From Choricystis sp. odSpoLacu1 (taxonomy: Eukaryota > Chlorophyta > Trebouxiophyceae): a DNA stretch of 64,000 nucleotides. The notes beneath the pieces are model-generated. The model was not told the origin of the DNA and ran no database searches. It saw only the letters and a list, made by a program, of their open reading frames with translations. The position numbers and the translations under genes are program-made. The stretch covers positions 310,001 to 374,000 of the forward strand of contig OY253654.1 in assembly GCA_958009055.1 (NCBI GenBank). The letters are read 5' to 3'. Position 1 is the stretch's first letter; each line of letters begins with the position of its first letter. This document shows, piece by piece, positions 41,717-50,709 of this stretch.

Positions 41717-43931
41717 GACGGCGGCGGCAGCGTCTCCGCGTCGCCACCGCCTCCACCGGCCGACGCGGCGCCCGCGCCCCCGCCCGCCACCACCCCGCCC
41801 GCCCCGCCCAAGGTGTCCACCCGTCGCGTCAAGAGCGATGGCAAGAACAAGGTCAAAGGCAACTGGGCGACTGAGGAGGATGAACGGCTGCGCCGGTGCG
41901 TGTGTTTGGAGGGGTGTGTGATGGGGCAGAACGCATCGGAAGATGGGTGACCCGCCCGTCCGCGCGTCGGTTGGCTGCCCGTGCCCTGTTTCCTACACGC
42001 GGCGGATGCGGGGGTGGTGTCGTGCGTGTGTGGCGGGGTGGGGGAGGAGAAAAGGGGGGCGGGCGGCGCGCGGGGCGCGAGGGCGCAAAGCCATGCTCTC
42101 CGCACGCGGGCAGTCCCGTGTTTTCAACCACCCGCACTCCATCCACCCCCCCCCCCCCACCCCAGCCTCGTCGCCCAAGTCGGGGAAGGCCAGTGGTCCA
42201 CCCTGGCCATCCACTTTCCCGGACGCATCGGCAAGCAGTGCCGGGAGAGGTGGCACAACCAGCTGCGCCCCAACATCACCAAAGCCGCGTGGAGCATGGA
42301 GGAGGAGACCGCGCTCGTGCAAGCCCACGCGCGCGTCGGCAACCGGTGGGTGGAGCTCGCCCGCGTCCTCCCCGGGCGCACCGAGAACGCGGTGAAGAAC
42401 CACTGGAACGCGACGCTGCGGTGCAAGGACATGAGTGTGAGTGAGGGTGGGTGGGTGGGGGTGAGGAAAGGCGGGCGTGGGTTTTTTTTCTTCGTTGTCC
42501 CTCACCCTCTCTCAACCACCCCCTTCCACCCCCTTCCACAGGGCACGCGCCCACCCTCCGTGCTGCGCGACTACATTCGCAAGCTGCAAGCTGAAGGCGC
42601 CACCCTGAACCCGCCCCGCGTGTTCCGGTCGGGTGGGCGCGCGCGCGCGGCGGCGGCGGCGGCGGCGCCGGTGGCGGCGGCAGCAGCACCGCGCCTGCCC
42701 AACCCCGCCCCGCCCGCCCGGTGCGCGCCACCGCCCGCCGCCGCCGGCGCTGCATGTACGAGGACACGACGTCGGAGGAGGAGGAGGAGGAGGAGGTGGA
42801 GAGCGAGACGTCGGTGTCCAGCGATGGCGACGACGCAACGACGACGACGACGAGCGACGACGAGGGCGAAGATGACGCCACGTCAGCGAGCGAGGACGAG
42901 GGCGCCCGCCAGAAGGCCAATGTCAACGCTGGGCGTGCGGCCGCGGTGCCCCCCATCGCGTTTCCGGAGGCGGTGCTGCCGTCGCCGCCGCGCCGCCGCA
43001 GCCTGCGCGCGCCGCCGCAGACGCAGCCGCCCCAGCAGCCACCCCAACCCCGCCTGCCGCGTGTGCGCGTGCCTGCCCCCGCCCCCGCGTCTCCACGCGG
43101 CGTGGATGACGCGCTGCTGGTGTCGGGGGTGGGCCCGTGCGGCGCCGGCGCCGGCGGGTTGCTGGGGTCGCCAGGCCCAGTCGCGCTGGCCCTCACGCCG
43201 CGCTGCGCGTCAGGGCCGCCGCCCTCCGCCGCACCCACCCGCCTGCGCTCGCCGCGTGGCCCCACCTTCATGACGCCCCCCCCCAAGAAGCGGCCCGGCC
43301 CCCGCACTCGGGCGGCGACGGCGGTCGCCGCCGCGACGCGCCCCGCCACGCCCGCCGGCGTGCCGCGCCCGCCCGCCCCGGGGGGTGACGACGTGGCCGC
43401 CATCCTGGATGCGGGCGTGTGCGTGGCCACGGCGGTCGGGCTGTTTGATCACGGCGAGGATGGTGGCCTGGCGCCAACCGCTGCCCCGCCGCCGTCACCC
43501 ACCGCGTCTGCGCGCGCCCCTGTCGCCGCGTGGCCCCCCTCCTCCGCCCCCTGGGTCCCGCTCCCCGCCCCCCCCCGCCTCGACCTGGACGCCGTCATCG
43601 CGCGCGTCACGCAGACGGTGACGTCCTCTCCCTCGTTGCGGGCGCGCGTGGTGGGACCGGAGTGGAGCGGCGGCCGCGCGCGCGCGCGGCGGCCGGCCGC
43701 GCCGCCCCCCCCTCCAGCCCACCCTCCCTGGCCGCTGCCGCCGTCCGCCTGACCGCCACCGCGGCCGAGTGTGGCTGGCTGGACACAGGGCGCAGCGCGC
43801 GCCTCCCCCTGGCGCCGTGGTGCCTGTTTGAGGGGGTGCCACCGCCGCGCCCGCCGCGCGTGGCGGGCGAGGGGGTGCCGCCCGAGGAGGCGGAGGCGGC
43901 GGCGTTTGTGGACGCGTGCACGAGGGAGTGA
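41717..43931 (+). CDS. R2R3 MYB transcription factor (MYB98/MYB118-like repeats)
   Basis: Exons end at 41895, run 42166-42436, and restart at 42542. Joined, they give two MYB repeats: KGNWATEEDERLRRLVAQVG with WSTLAIHFPGRIGKQCRERW, then KAAWSMEEETALVQAHARVG with WVELARVLPGRTENAVKNHW. The first-repeat ending WHNQLRPNI and the NAVKNHWNAT end resemble plant MYB98/MYB118-group factors. After the repeats comes PPSVLRDYIRKLQ, then an acidic Glu-rich stretch and a long Pro/Ala-rich region. The frame breaks at a (GC)n tract (42637-42649, two bases too many) and at C8 (43705-43712, one base too few); corrected, it ends at 43931. No in-frame ATG exists between the end of the HDAC gene and the first repeat, so the start is unresolved and the start coordinate is approximate. 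Confidence 0.75.
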
Positions 43932-44125
43932 GAGGGATGCGTGGGTTGTGTGTGTGTGTGTGGGTGGGTGTTGAGCACGCAGGTGTGTGTGGGGTGGGGG
44001 GCAGGGGAGACGAGGGACACGAAGACGGGATGCTTTTTTTTGCTTTCGGTTCGCGTGCCCACACCAATGATGAAGGAAGACCAACGACAGCCGGGGGACA
44101 ACAGCCACGAAAACACAGACGAAGA

Positions 44126-44127
<2 letters not shown>
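43932..44127. other. Convergent 3' region, MYB / SOUL genes
   Basis: This short stretch holds GT-rich sequence (43948-43995) and presumably the two 3' UTRs. No gene is seen. Confidence 0.35.

Positions 44128-44157
<30 letters not shown>
44128..44157. repeat. (AC)n microsatellite
   Basis: A perfect AC dinucleotide repeat of 15 units lies at the 3' end of the SOUL gene, a few bases before its stop. Confidence 0.9.
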
Positions 44158-44159
<2 letters not shown>

Positions 44160-44160
<1 letters not shown>

Positions 44161-44981
44161 CACGCCGCTAGCTCCACCCCTCCCGTGACAGACGCCGCCG
44201 CGTTGGGAGCGCCCGCTGGTGTGGCTTGGAGCCAGACTTCATTGTGGCGAGCGACAAACCGACGGGGGCCGTCGTAAAGGGCGAGGCCAAAGCTGCCCCC
44301 CGCCTCAAACGGCCGCCCATCCTGGGTCAAAGCCAGGGCCAGCCTGGCTGCATTGGACATCGCCACCGAGCCGCGCGCCCATCCTCCGAATTGGTAGACG
44401 TAGACTGTGCGGGGTGGTCTGTGTGCAATGGTCACATCGACATCAGGCGACGGCGCGGGCAGGGGCAGTCCGTCCGGCTGGTCCGGCAGGTACAGGGCCA
44501 CGTCAAACGTGCCGTCGGTGCGGGTGTAGTCTGCGTTGGCGTGGAAGGTGAGGACGGAGGGCGGGCCGGAGAGGAGGGGCGCGTGGCGTTCGTTGGCGCC
44601 CGCCGTGTATTGGAGCAGGGGCACGATGCCCCTCGCCGCCGCCACTTCAGCGGTGGAGGCGTTGACGGACGTCATCACCCACGTGCTGGCTTCGTAGGCG
44701 CGCACCTCGTAGCTTTTTTCCGAGGCCAGCACTTTGAACGGCGGGCACAGTCCTCCGTGGCAAAACCAGGCGGGCTCGTCAGATCGCGGCGCCAGCGATG
44801 CGGCGCCCTTGAGCCGCATTGGGGGCGACGACACTGCATTGGCGACTTTGCGGGCGGTCCTCTCGTCGGCGGTGTCCTTGATGGCGGCAAACGAAAACAG
44901 GGCGAGCGCGCCGAGCGAGAGCGCGCGCGCAGCCAGGGACCGGGCGCGGGCGCGGGCGCGGCGGTTGGGGGAGGTCAGCAT
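44160..44981 (-). CDS. SOUL haem-binding family protein
   Basis: This single-exon gene encodes about 273 residues. After a basic N-terminus and a hydrophobic segment (SLAARALSLGALALFSFAAI), probably a membrane anchor or targeting signal, the SOUL domain begins near PPFKVLASEKSYEVRAYEAS. Further marks are AEVAAARGIVPLLQYTAGAN, TVYVYQFGGWARG and the ending FVARHNEVWLQA, which matches the C-terminal Asn-Glu-Val-Trp-Leu pattern of SOUL/HBP proteins. These proteins bind haem or tetrapyrroles; algal members are found in the eyespot, plastid or cytosol. Location here is uncertain because of the N-terminal hydrophobic segment. Confidence 0.87.
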
Positions 44982-45299
44982 GTTGATGTGTGGGTGGGAG
45001 CGCGTGGCACTACTCCCGGGCGCGGACGCGGCGGCCGCGTGTTTTTTTGGGGGGTCCCGCGTCGAAATGCGAACCTTGTGTGCAAAGCATCATCTCGCTT
45101 CCCCCCCCCTTCTCTGAAAAAACGCGCGCCAAAACACGCACGATCCACCTAGTTCTTGCATCCATGTACCTCTCCCCACAACGCACCCTATCGCTCAAGG
45201 TTCTTCAGTGTTGTTAGTAACGCAAAAAAAAAGAAAATACTAACTGGGAAAAAGGAAAAGGCTGCAGTCGCCTTTTCCCCTCCCCACCACCACCATCCA
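44982..45299. other. Intergenic region, SOUL promoter and EDR2_C 3' end
   Basis: Both flanking genes are on the minus strand. The 318 bases contain an A-rich patch at 45218-45262 and no convincing frame. Confidence 0.4.
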
Positions 45300-47297
45300 T
45301 CAACCCACCCTCGGCGCGCGATCCAGGTCCACCCGGCTCAGGTGCACGGTGCCCAGCAACGCTTCCGGCAGCTCGTCCGAGGCCCGGCCTTCGAGGAGGA
45401 CGGCAATCGTGATGTCCAGCGAGCGCAGCGCGCCCTGGACCATGCCCACGACGCGGGCCGCGGTGCGGGAGGAGCCGACGTCGACGTCGACCTCGATGTA
45501 GCGGCGGCGGGTGGTGGTGGTGGTGGTGGTGGTGGTGGTGGTGGTGGTGGCGGGTGCACCGCCGCCCGCGGTTGCGACAACGCCACCACCCTCCCCCTCC
45601 TCCCCTTCCCACTCGCCCACATAGTACGACGTGTCCACCTTCCTCCCCAGCAGCACGGGCGTGTTCTGCCCCACGGCGCTTTTGACGACCCAGGGCCCCG
45701 TGTCGACGCGGGGGACAACCTTGAAGGACGCGTGCCGCGCGCGCGCGCCAGGGGTTTGTGCTGCCGCGCCGCTCGCCGCGCCGCCCGCCGCCACAAACCT
45801 CGCCAGCGCCACGTCAAAGGGATCGAGCCCTGGGAAGCGGGCGCCTCCACCTTCGGCGTGGGGAGGGGGGGCGGGCGAGCCGACGGCGGCGGCCAGGGCG
45901 GCGGCGTCTGCGCCTGCTGCCGTTGCGGCGCGGCGGTGGCCGCTGGTGGCGGCGCCAGACGGCCCCACACCATCCACCGCCGCCGACGCGGACGCGGCCG
46001 ACCTGTCCACTGCCGCCGCCACAGCGGCCGCACCATCATCACGAGATGCAGACGCGACGCCGGGGGGGGGTGCCAGCACGTCTGCTAGCCTGGGAACGCC
46101 TGTCTCCCCACGCGCGCGTGCGTCCGCGAGCGCGGACATCACTTTTTCAACGGGGTCCTCATCAAACGCCCACACACAGACCAGGGAGACGCAGGACCTC
46201 CCCGGCACCAGCACGTGCCACACAAAGGAGAACGGGGCGTTCGTGGCGCACAGGTGCGGGTGGGCGGCCGCGATGTGGGGGACGGGGGCCGGGGTGGAGA
46301 CGATTTCAACCCTCGCGAGGGTACCGCGCGGTTTTGCAGCCAGCGTTTTCACTCGGTCCACCGCGTACGTGCGCCCCCGCACCTTGAACCCTGCCGCCCC
46401 CGGGTCGGCGTAGGACCCGGGGAGCATGGATGTGGAGGCGGGCCCCGCGGGTGGGGCGAGGGGAGGAAAGTCGTGGTCGGCCGACGCGCGGCGGCCGGGC
46501 GAGTGGGCCAGTGCGGCGGCCGCGGACGGCGGCGGCGCGGCGCCGCGCGCGGGGGTGACCAGCGTGGCGTGCGCTGGTGCTGGCACGCCCGCCACCTTGG
46601 CTGCGACTGCAGCAGCCGGGCCTCGCCCCGCGGCCGCCAGCAGGGCGGCGGTGAAGGCTGCCCACGCGATCAAAGGGAGGAGTGCCCTCGACGCAGTCGG
46701 CTCGGCCGCCTCGAAAGCGGCCACCGCGGTCGCTGCCGCTACCGCAGCAGCCGCGCCGCCCTTCCAGGTAGAAGGTAGCGCTGCCGTCGCCATGACGACC
46801 GCGGTCAGCACGACGTAGGCGCCGACCGCGGCCGCGGCGGCGGGGGGCGGCGCGGCGCGCGCGGCCGCGCGCGCGCCGAGCGCGGCGGCCGCGTGGGCGA
46901 GTGCCCAGGGTGCGACCGCGAGGGGGGACCAGGAGGAGGAGGAGATTTTTGTGGAGGCCAGACTGCCGGGCCGACAGTGGCGCAGAATGGTGGCTATGGC
47001 GACGGGCGTGGCCAGCGCGGCGACCTGTTGTTTTTGGGTGGTAGCTAAGGGGTGAGAGAGTTGTGCTTTCTGCGGTCGCGGCACCTCGATTGGTCGACGC
47101 GGGCTGCAGCCTGTTCGCGTGTCCCACCCCAGCCTTGCACAATGCATGCACGTGTGTCTCAACACGAGCGGCGAGCCGCGTCCAGGGGAGCGCGGCCAGG
47201 GAGAAGGGGGGGGAAGCGTGCACAACAACACAAATCGGCAGACCGTCCGCCGCGCCTCTCTTACCAGTGTCACCGCGTCGGCCGCTGTGGCCGCCAT
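45300..47297 (-). CDS. EDR2_C (DUF1336) protein with N-terminal membrane segments
   Basis: Exon 1 (47297-47265) encodes MAATAADAVTL; exon 2 (47024-45300) encodes the rest, 585 residues in all. The N-terminal 190 residues hold hydrophobic stretches (VAALATPVAIATILRHC, VGAYVVLTAVVMATAAL, ALLPLIAWAAFTAALLAAAG). The C-terminal half has EDR2_C marks: FKVRGRTYAVDRVKT, FVWHVLVPGRSCVSLVCVW, FKVVPRVDTGPWVVKSAVGQ with VLLGRKVDTSYYVGEW, YIEVDVDVGSSRTAARVVG and LLEGRASDELPEALLGTVHL. Plant EDR2 also has PH and START domains for lipid binding; none is visible here, and membrane spans take their place. A run of 13 Thr from a trinucleotide repeat interrupts the domain. A lipid-linked membrane role is likely but unproven. 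Confidence 0.85.
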   Translation of the reverse strand: MAATAADAVTLVREARRTVCRFVLLCTLPPPSPWPRSPGRGSPLVLRHTCMHCARLGWDTRTGCSPRRPIEVPRPQKAQLSHPLATTQKQQVAALATPVAIATILRHCRPGSLASTKISSSSWSPLAVAPWALAHAAAALGARAAARAAPPPAAAAAVGAYVVLTAVVMATAALPSTWKGGAAAAVAAATAVAAFEAAEPTASRALLPLIAWAAFTAALLAAAGRGPAAAVAAKVAGVPAPAHATLVTPARGAAPPPSAAAALAHSPGRRASADHDFPPLAPPAGPASTSMLPGSYADPGAAGFKVRGRTYAVDRVKTLAAKPRGTLARVEIVSTPAPVPHIAAAHPHLCATNAPFSFVWHVLVPGRSCVSLVCVWAFDEDPVEKVMSALADARARGETGVPRLADVLAPPPGVASASRDDGAAAVAAAVDRSAASASAAVDGVGPSGAATSGHRRAATAAGADAAALAAAVGSPAPPPHAEGGGARFPGLDPFDVALARFVAAGGAASGAAAQTPGARARHASFKVVPRVDTGPWVVKSAVGQNTPVLLGRKVDTSYYVGEWEGEEGEGGGVVATAGGGAPATTTTTTTTTTTTTRRRYIEVDVDVGSSRTAARVVGMVQGALRSLDITIAVLLEGRASDELPEALLGTVHLSRVDLDRAPRVG
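45511..45550. repeat. Trinucleotide repeat encoding poly-Thr
   Basis: An uninterrupted GTG/ACC repeat of 13 units lies inside the EDR2_C domain coding region and is read as poly-Thr on the minus strand. Its length is probably polymorphic. Confidence 0.9.
46706..46848 (-). repeat. Source copy of an inverted 143-base duplication inside the EDR2_C gene
   Basis: This segment of EDR2_C exon 2 encodes the hydrophobic part VGAYVVLTAVVMATAALPST. Its reverse complement recurs at 47617-47759 with about half a dozen mismatches and no gap, so the copies are roughly 96% identical. Confidence 0.9.
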
Positions 47298-47616
47298 GAC
47301 GTGGCCGTCCGGGTGGGAGGGAGAGTCCCGCACCCGCGCGCGCACACAGGCCCGTGCAAAAAAGAGAGAGACCCGTGGAGGTGTGAAAAAAAGCAGCGCG
47401 CTCAACAGACGTTCTCCTGCCACGAAGTGGACAGAACGCGCCCTGAAACGCCAGCTCCCCCCGGTCGGCTGCCTTGGAGCCGACCGTCAGAAACAAGGCC
47501 TGGGCCGCACAAAATAAAGGCTGATGCATCGGAGCGCAGCGGGGTGCCGTGTCGGGCGGGGCGCGGCCGTGCGCGCCGTCGCCAAGGCGGGGCGCGTGTC
47601 GGGCGGGGGGCTTTTT
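47298..47616. other. Upstream region of EDR2_C gene with hairpin
   Basis: No gene is seen. A perfect 9-base inverted repeat (CGGTCGGCT, loop of 7, AGCCGACCG) lies at 47462-47486. AT content rises near 47510. Confidence 0.4.
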
Positions 47617-47759
47617 GCCCCCCGCCGCCGCGGCCGCGGTCGGCGCCTACGTCGCGCTGACCGCGGTCGTCATGGCGACGGCGGCGCCGCCTTCTACCTG
47701 GAAGGGCGGCGCGGCTGCTGCGGCAGCGGCAGCGACTGCGGTGGCCGCTTTCGAGGCGG
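47617..47759 (+). pseudogene. Inverted copy of EDR2_C gene fragment
   Basis: This is the reverse-complement copy of 46706-46848. On the plus strand it reads VGAYVALTAVVMATAAPPST in an open frame that extends to a stop at 47902, but there is no ATG at the beginning of that frame, only an internal one at 47671. The lack of splice signals and of the EDR2_C domain makes it a gene fragment rather than a gene. High identity points to a recent event. It could still be expressed as part of a chimeric transcript. Confidence 0.8.
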
Positions 47760-47820
47760 TCGCCCGGCTTGGGTCCATGTTTGAAGCCCTGGCCCACGTC
47801 GTCGAGTGCGCGCTCGTCGT

Positions 47821-47957
47821 CAAGTGCGCGCCCCTGTGGGCGCGCACTTGCCACCCCCACCTGGTGGTGGGGGTGGCGGGGTGGGGGTCTAGTTTTATGT
47901 GAGAGTTGTAGAGGTCAGTAAGAGACAGGAAGGACAGACGACACCGGGTGTCGTCTG
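47821..47957 (+). repeat. Array of three perfect hairpins with a CTAG end
   Basis: Three perfect inverted repeats follow each other: 47821-47850 (stem CAAGTGCGCGCCC, loop CTGT), 47851-47876 (stem CCACCCCCACC, loop TGGT) and 47935-47957 (stem CAGACGACAC, loop CGG). Twelve bases after the second hairpin comes CTAG followed by T at 47889-47893. A hairpin 10-12 bases before CTRR-T is the hallmark of a Helitron 3' end, and Helitrons often carry gene fragments such as the one just upstream. The Helitron idea is inference from this arrangement; no 5' end was identified. Confidence 0.55.
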
Positions 47958-48566
47958 GGAGTGGGTTGAGCACGAAGCAAGAAAGTGGAAGCGACGACCC
48001 CACTCTAACAAAAGAAGCTCCTGCTTTCTCCGCTCATTCTCCTCTCGGCACCGCGACGCGGTGTGTGGCTGCACCCCCGGTGGCGCACACACACCCACAC
48101 ACACCACCCCACACACACCACCCGCTGTCGGGAGCGACGCGGGTGGTGTCCGTCTGGCGCGGGCAACGTTCTGCCCGCGCATTCCCTCGCGCCTGTCCTC
48201 CTCGCCACGCCCTCCCCCCCTCCCCTCCCGCCCTCGGCTCCCACCCCCGAGGTGTGACGGGACGCGTGTGCAGCACACGCTCCGCGCTTGCAGCACCTTC
48301 GGTCGCCACCTGGACGCAGGGCGCGGCTTGTTGTTTTCGCGAGCGCTGGCCACAGTCCGCGCTTTACCGACGCCCGCCCTTCCTCCGCCACCCGCCGCGC
48401 TCTCCACCCCCGGGGCGCGTGCACACACGCAGCGCTGACAGCCTGACCTCAGCGCCCACCGGGTCCGAGGCACGCGCCGGCCGTCCGAGGCGGCGTTGAC
48501 ACACACCCATTCCGTGCGCCCGCTGCCTTTTTTCCGTTGCTCTCCGCACCCAGCCACCCACCCACC
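47958..48566. other. Promoter region of RBR ligase gene
   Basis: About 600 bases of CA-rich and GC-rich sequence without a convincing gene. CA repeats occur at 48087-48122. Confidence 0.4.
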
Positions 48567-50378
48567 ATGTCCTCCGCCATCACCATATCCTCCGACACGC
48601 CCCCCTACTACTCCGACTCGGACGACTCGGGCGCGTCCTACGACCTGAGTGACGGCGGGGGCGGCCCCGCCGCCGCGGCCGCGCGCCGCGCGGTGCCTCG
48701 CTACGAGGTCATCGAGCCCGACGGCCTCGCCTCCGCCCAGGACGCCGCCCTGGATGCGGTGGGTTCCCTCCTCGGAGTCAGCCAGGGCGACGCCCGCACC
48801 CTGCTCATCCACTTCCGGTGGTCGGCGGACGCTCTGTCGGCCACGCTGGCGGACAAGGGGGTCGAAGCGGTGTTTGCGGCGGCGGGCGTGCCGCCCCCCT
48901 CCCACACCTCCAACGGCCCCCGCGCCGGCCCCCCTCCCGCCTCCATTGACTGCACCATTTGCTTCTGCCCCGCCGACCCCCACGAAGCCACCGCCATGGC
49001 GTGTGGCCACGCCTTTTGCAACGACTGCTGGCGCGGCCACCTCGCTGCCCGCCTGGAGACGGGCGCCGGCTCCCGCCTGCCGTGCGCCGCCCCCAAGTGT
49101 GGCGCCGCCTGTGACGAGGGCGCGGTGCGGGCCCTGCTGGCGGGGACGCCCGCGGGCGAACGCCACGCACACGCGCTGGCCACGTCGATCGTCGACGACA
49201 ACCCGGCCGCGTGGTGGTGCCCCTCCATCCCGCACTGCGGCCGTGCCCTGCGCGCCCGGGGGGACGCCCTGGTGGAGATGCGGTGTGCCTGTGGTGCCGG
49301 CGCCCTGTGCTCCAGATGTGGGGAGGGCCCCCACGCGCCCGCGACGTGCGCGATGGCGCGCGCGTGGCTCGCCAAGTGTCGCGACGATTCCGAGACCGTC
49401 GCATGGATGGCGGCCAACACGCGCGCCTGCCCCAAGTGCGGCAAGTCGGTGGAAAAAAACGGAGGCTGCAACCTGGTCATGTGCCGGTGTGGCCAACCCT
49501 TCTGCTGGCTGTGCGGCGGCGCGACGGGCGTCGCGCACACGTGGACCGCGATCGCGGGGCACTCGTGCGGCCGCTTCCGGGATGAAGCCGCCGCCGCGGC
49601 CGGCGTGGCGCGCGCCTCCATTCGGCGCTACATGCACTACTACACCCGGTGGGACGCCCACACCAAGTCGGCCGCGCTGGAGGCCGCGCGCGCGCCGACG
49701 CTGGGGGCGCGCGAGGCGTCGCTGCTGGCTGCTGCTGCCGCTGAGGCCGGCGGTGGTGGTGGCACGACCGACGGGAGCCCCGGCACCAGCAGTGGTGGAG
49801 GCGGCGGCGCGGGAGCCGCTGCCGCCGCCTCTGCCGTCGCGGGCACAGGTTGGCTCGCCGCCGCGGCCGCCGCGCTGGCCGACGCGCGCGCCCGCCTCGC
49901 CGCCTCCTACGTCTTTGCCTTCTTCATGTTTGACGGCGGCTCCTTCTACGCCGCCGCCGACGGCGCCCCCATGCCCCTGGCGGATGGCGGCCCCTGCGCG
50001 TCCCAAGCCCTCTTCGAAGACCAACAAGCCGCGCTGGAAGGTGAGGCGGAACGCCTGTCCGGCCTCCTCGAGGCAGCCCCGGGCGCCGTCCCGGGAGGCG
50101 CCGCCGGCCTGCGCCTGGCCGTCATCAACTCTGCCGTCAACGTGGAGCGGCGGGTGCGCCTCATGTTTGACGCGGCGGGGGAGCTGCTGGCCGGGCTGAC
50201 GTGTGGGGGCACTGAGATCGCGGCGTACGTCGGCCCTCCGGGGGCCACGCCGTGGGGTGGGTCCTGGGGCGATGCCACTGGCGCCGCCACCGCCACCACG
50301 GCCACCTCGTCCCTCATACCGGGCGCGGTGGCGGCGGCGGGGGCGGGGCCCGCGGTGAAGCGGGGCAGGGTGAGATAG
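48567..50378 (+). CDS. RBR-type E3 ubiquitin ligase, Ariadne subfamily
   Basis: The protein of 603 residues transfers ubiquitin to substrates by a RING-HECT hybrid mechanism. A short acidic N-terminus is followed by a UBA-like segment (LDAVGSLLGVSQGDARTLLI, HFRWSADALSATLADKG), as in Ariadne proteins. RING1 is CTICFCPADPHEATAMACGH with FCNDCW, the IBR has WWCPSIPHCGRAL and CACGAGALCSRCGEGPH, and RING2 is CPKCGKSVEKNGGCNLVMCR followed by CWLCGG, where the second Cys of GGCN is the catalytic residue. The C-terminal Ariadne domain includes RRYMHYYTRWDAHTKSA and YVFAFFMF. There is no intron or frame break. Poly-Ala and poly-Gly insertions are frequent. Confidence 0.92.
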   Translation: MSSAITISSDTPPYYSDSDDSGASYDLSDGGGGPAAAAARRAVPRYEVIEPDGLASAQDAALDAVGSLLGVSQGDARTLLIHFRWSADALSATLADKGVEAVFAAAGVPPPSHTSNGPRAGPPPASIDCTICFCPADPHEATAMACGHAFCNDCWRGHLAARLETGAGSRLPCAAPKCGAACDEGAVRALLAGTPAGERHAHALATSIVDDNPAAWWCPSIPHCGRALRARGDALVEMRCACGAGALCSRCGEGPHAPATCAMARAWLAKCRDDSETVAWMAANTRACPKCGKSVEKNGGCNLVMCRCGQPFCWLCGGATGVAHTWTAIAGHSCGRFRDEAAAAAGVARASIRRYMHYYTRWDAHTKSAALEAARAPTLGAREASLLAAAAAEAGGGGGTTDGSPGTSSGGGGGAGAAAAASAVAGTGWLAAAAAALADARARLAASYVFAFFMFDGGSFYAAADGAPMPLADGGPCASQALFEDQQAALEGEAERLSGLLEAAPGAVPGGAAGLRLAVINSAVNVERRVRLMFDAAGELLAGLTCGGTEIAAYVGPPGATPWGGSWGDATGAATATTATSSLIPGAVAAAGAGPAVKRGRVR

Positions 50379-50709
50379 AGCGATGAAGAGAGAGAGAGCG
50401 TTTTGGTTCACGAAAAATGCTCAACTTTCTGGGCCCCCCCTTTTCCCCACCACTACGACTTCTTTACATGGTTTCGTGTGTGTGCCTTTCTTTCTGACGT
50501 CCTTTTTCTTTCTGTGCAGCTGTCTGCCCCTTTTTGTTTCGTTTTCGAGCGCACCCCCTCCCCACCGCACACAAGCACCAGAGAGACTCCCCGATTTTAC
50601 CCAAGCACTACGCGTCGCGTGTTACAGACAGACACATGCTCACACACAAAACACAGCGGCTTGCTATCAGTGTTTTTCGTTTGTTCTCACTCTGCGTTTT
50701 TTTTCATGC
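50379..50709. other. Convergent 3' region, RBR ligase / SAC9-like
   Basis: These 331 bases are T-rich on the plus strand and less GC-rich than the genes. They should contain both 3' UTRs. No gene is seen. Confidence 0.45.

Noticed and set aside
47549..47902. A new protein gene over the inverted EDR2_C fragment
   Set aside because: The open frame has no ATG at its beginning, consists of a copied fragment followed by hairpin DNA, and shows no splice signals or conserved domain.
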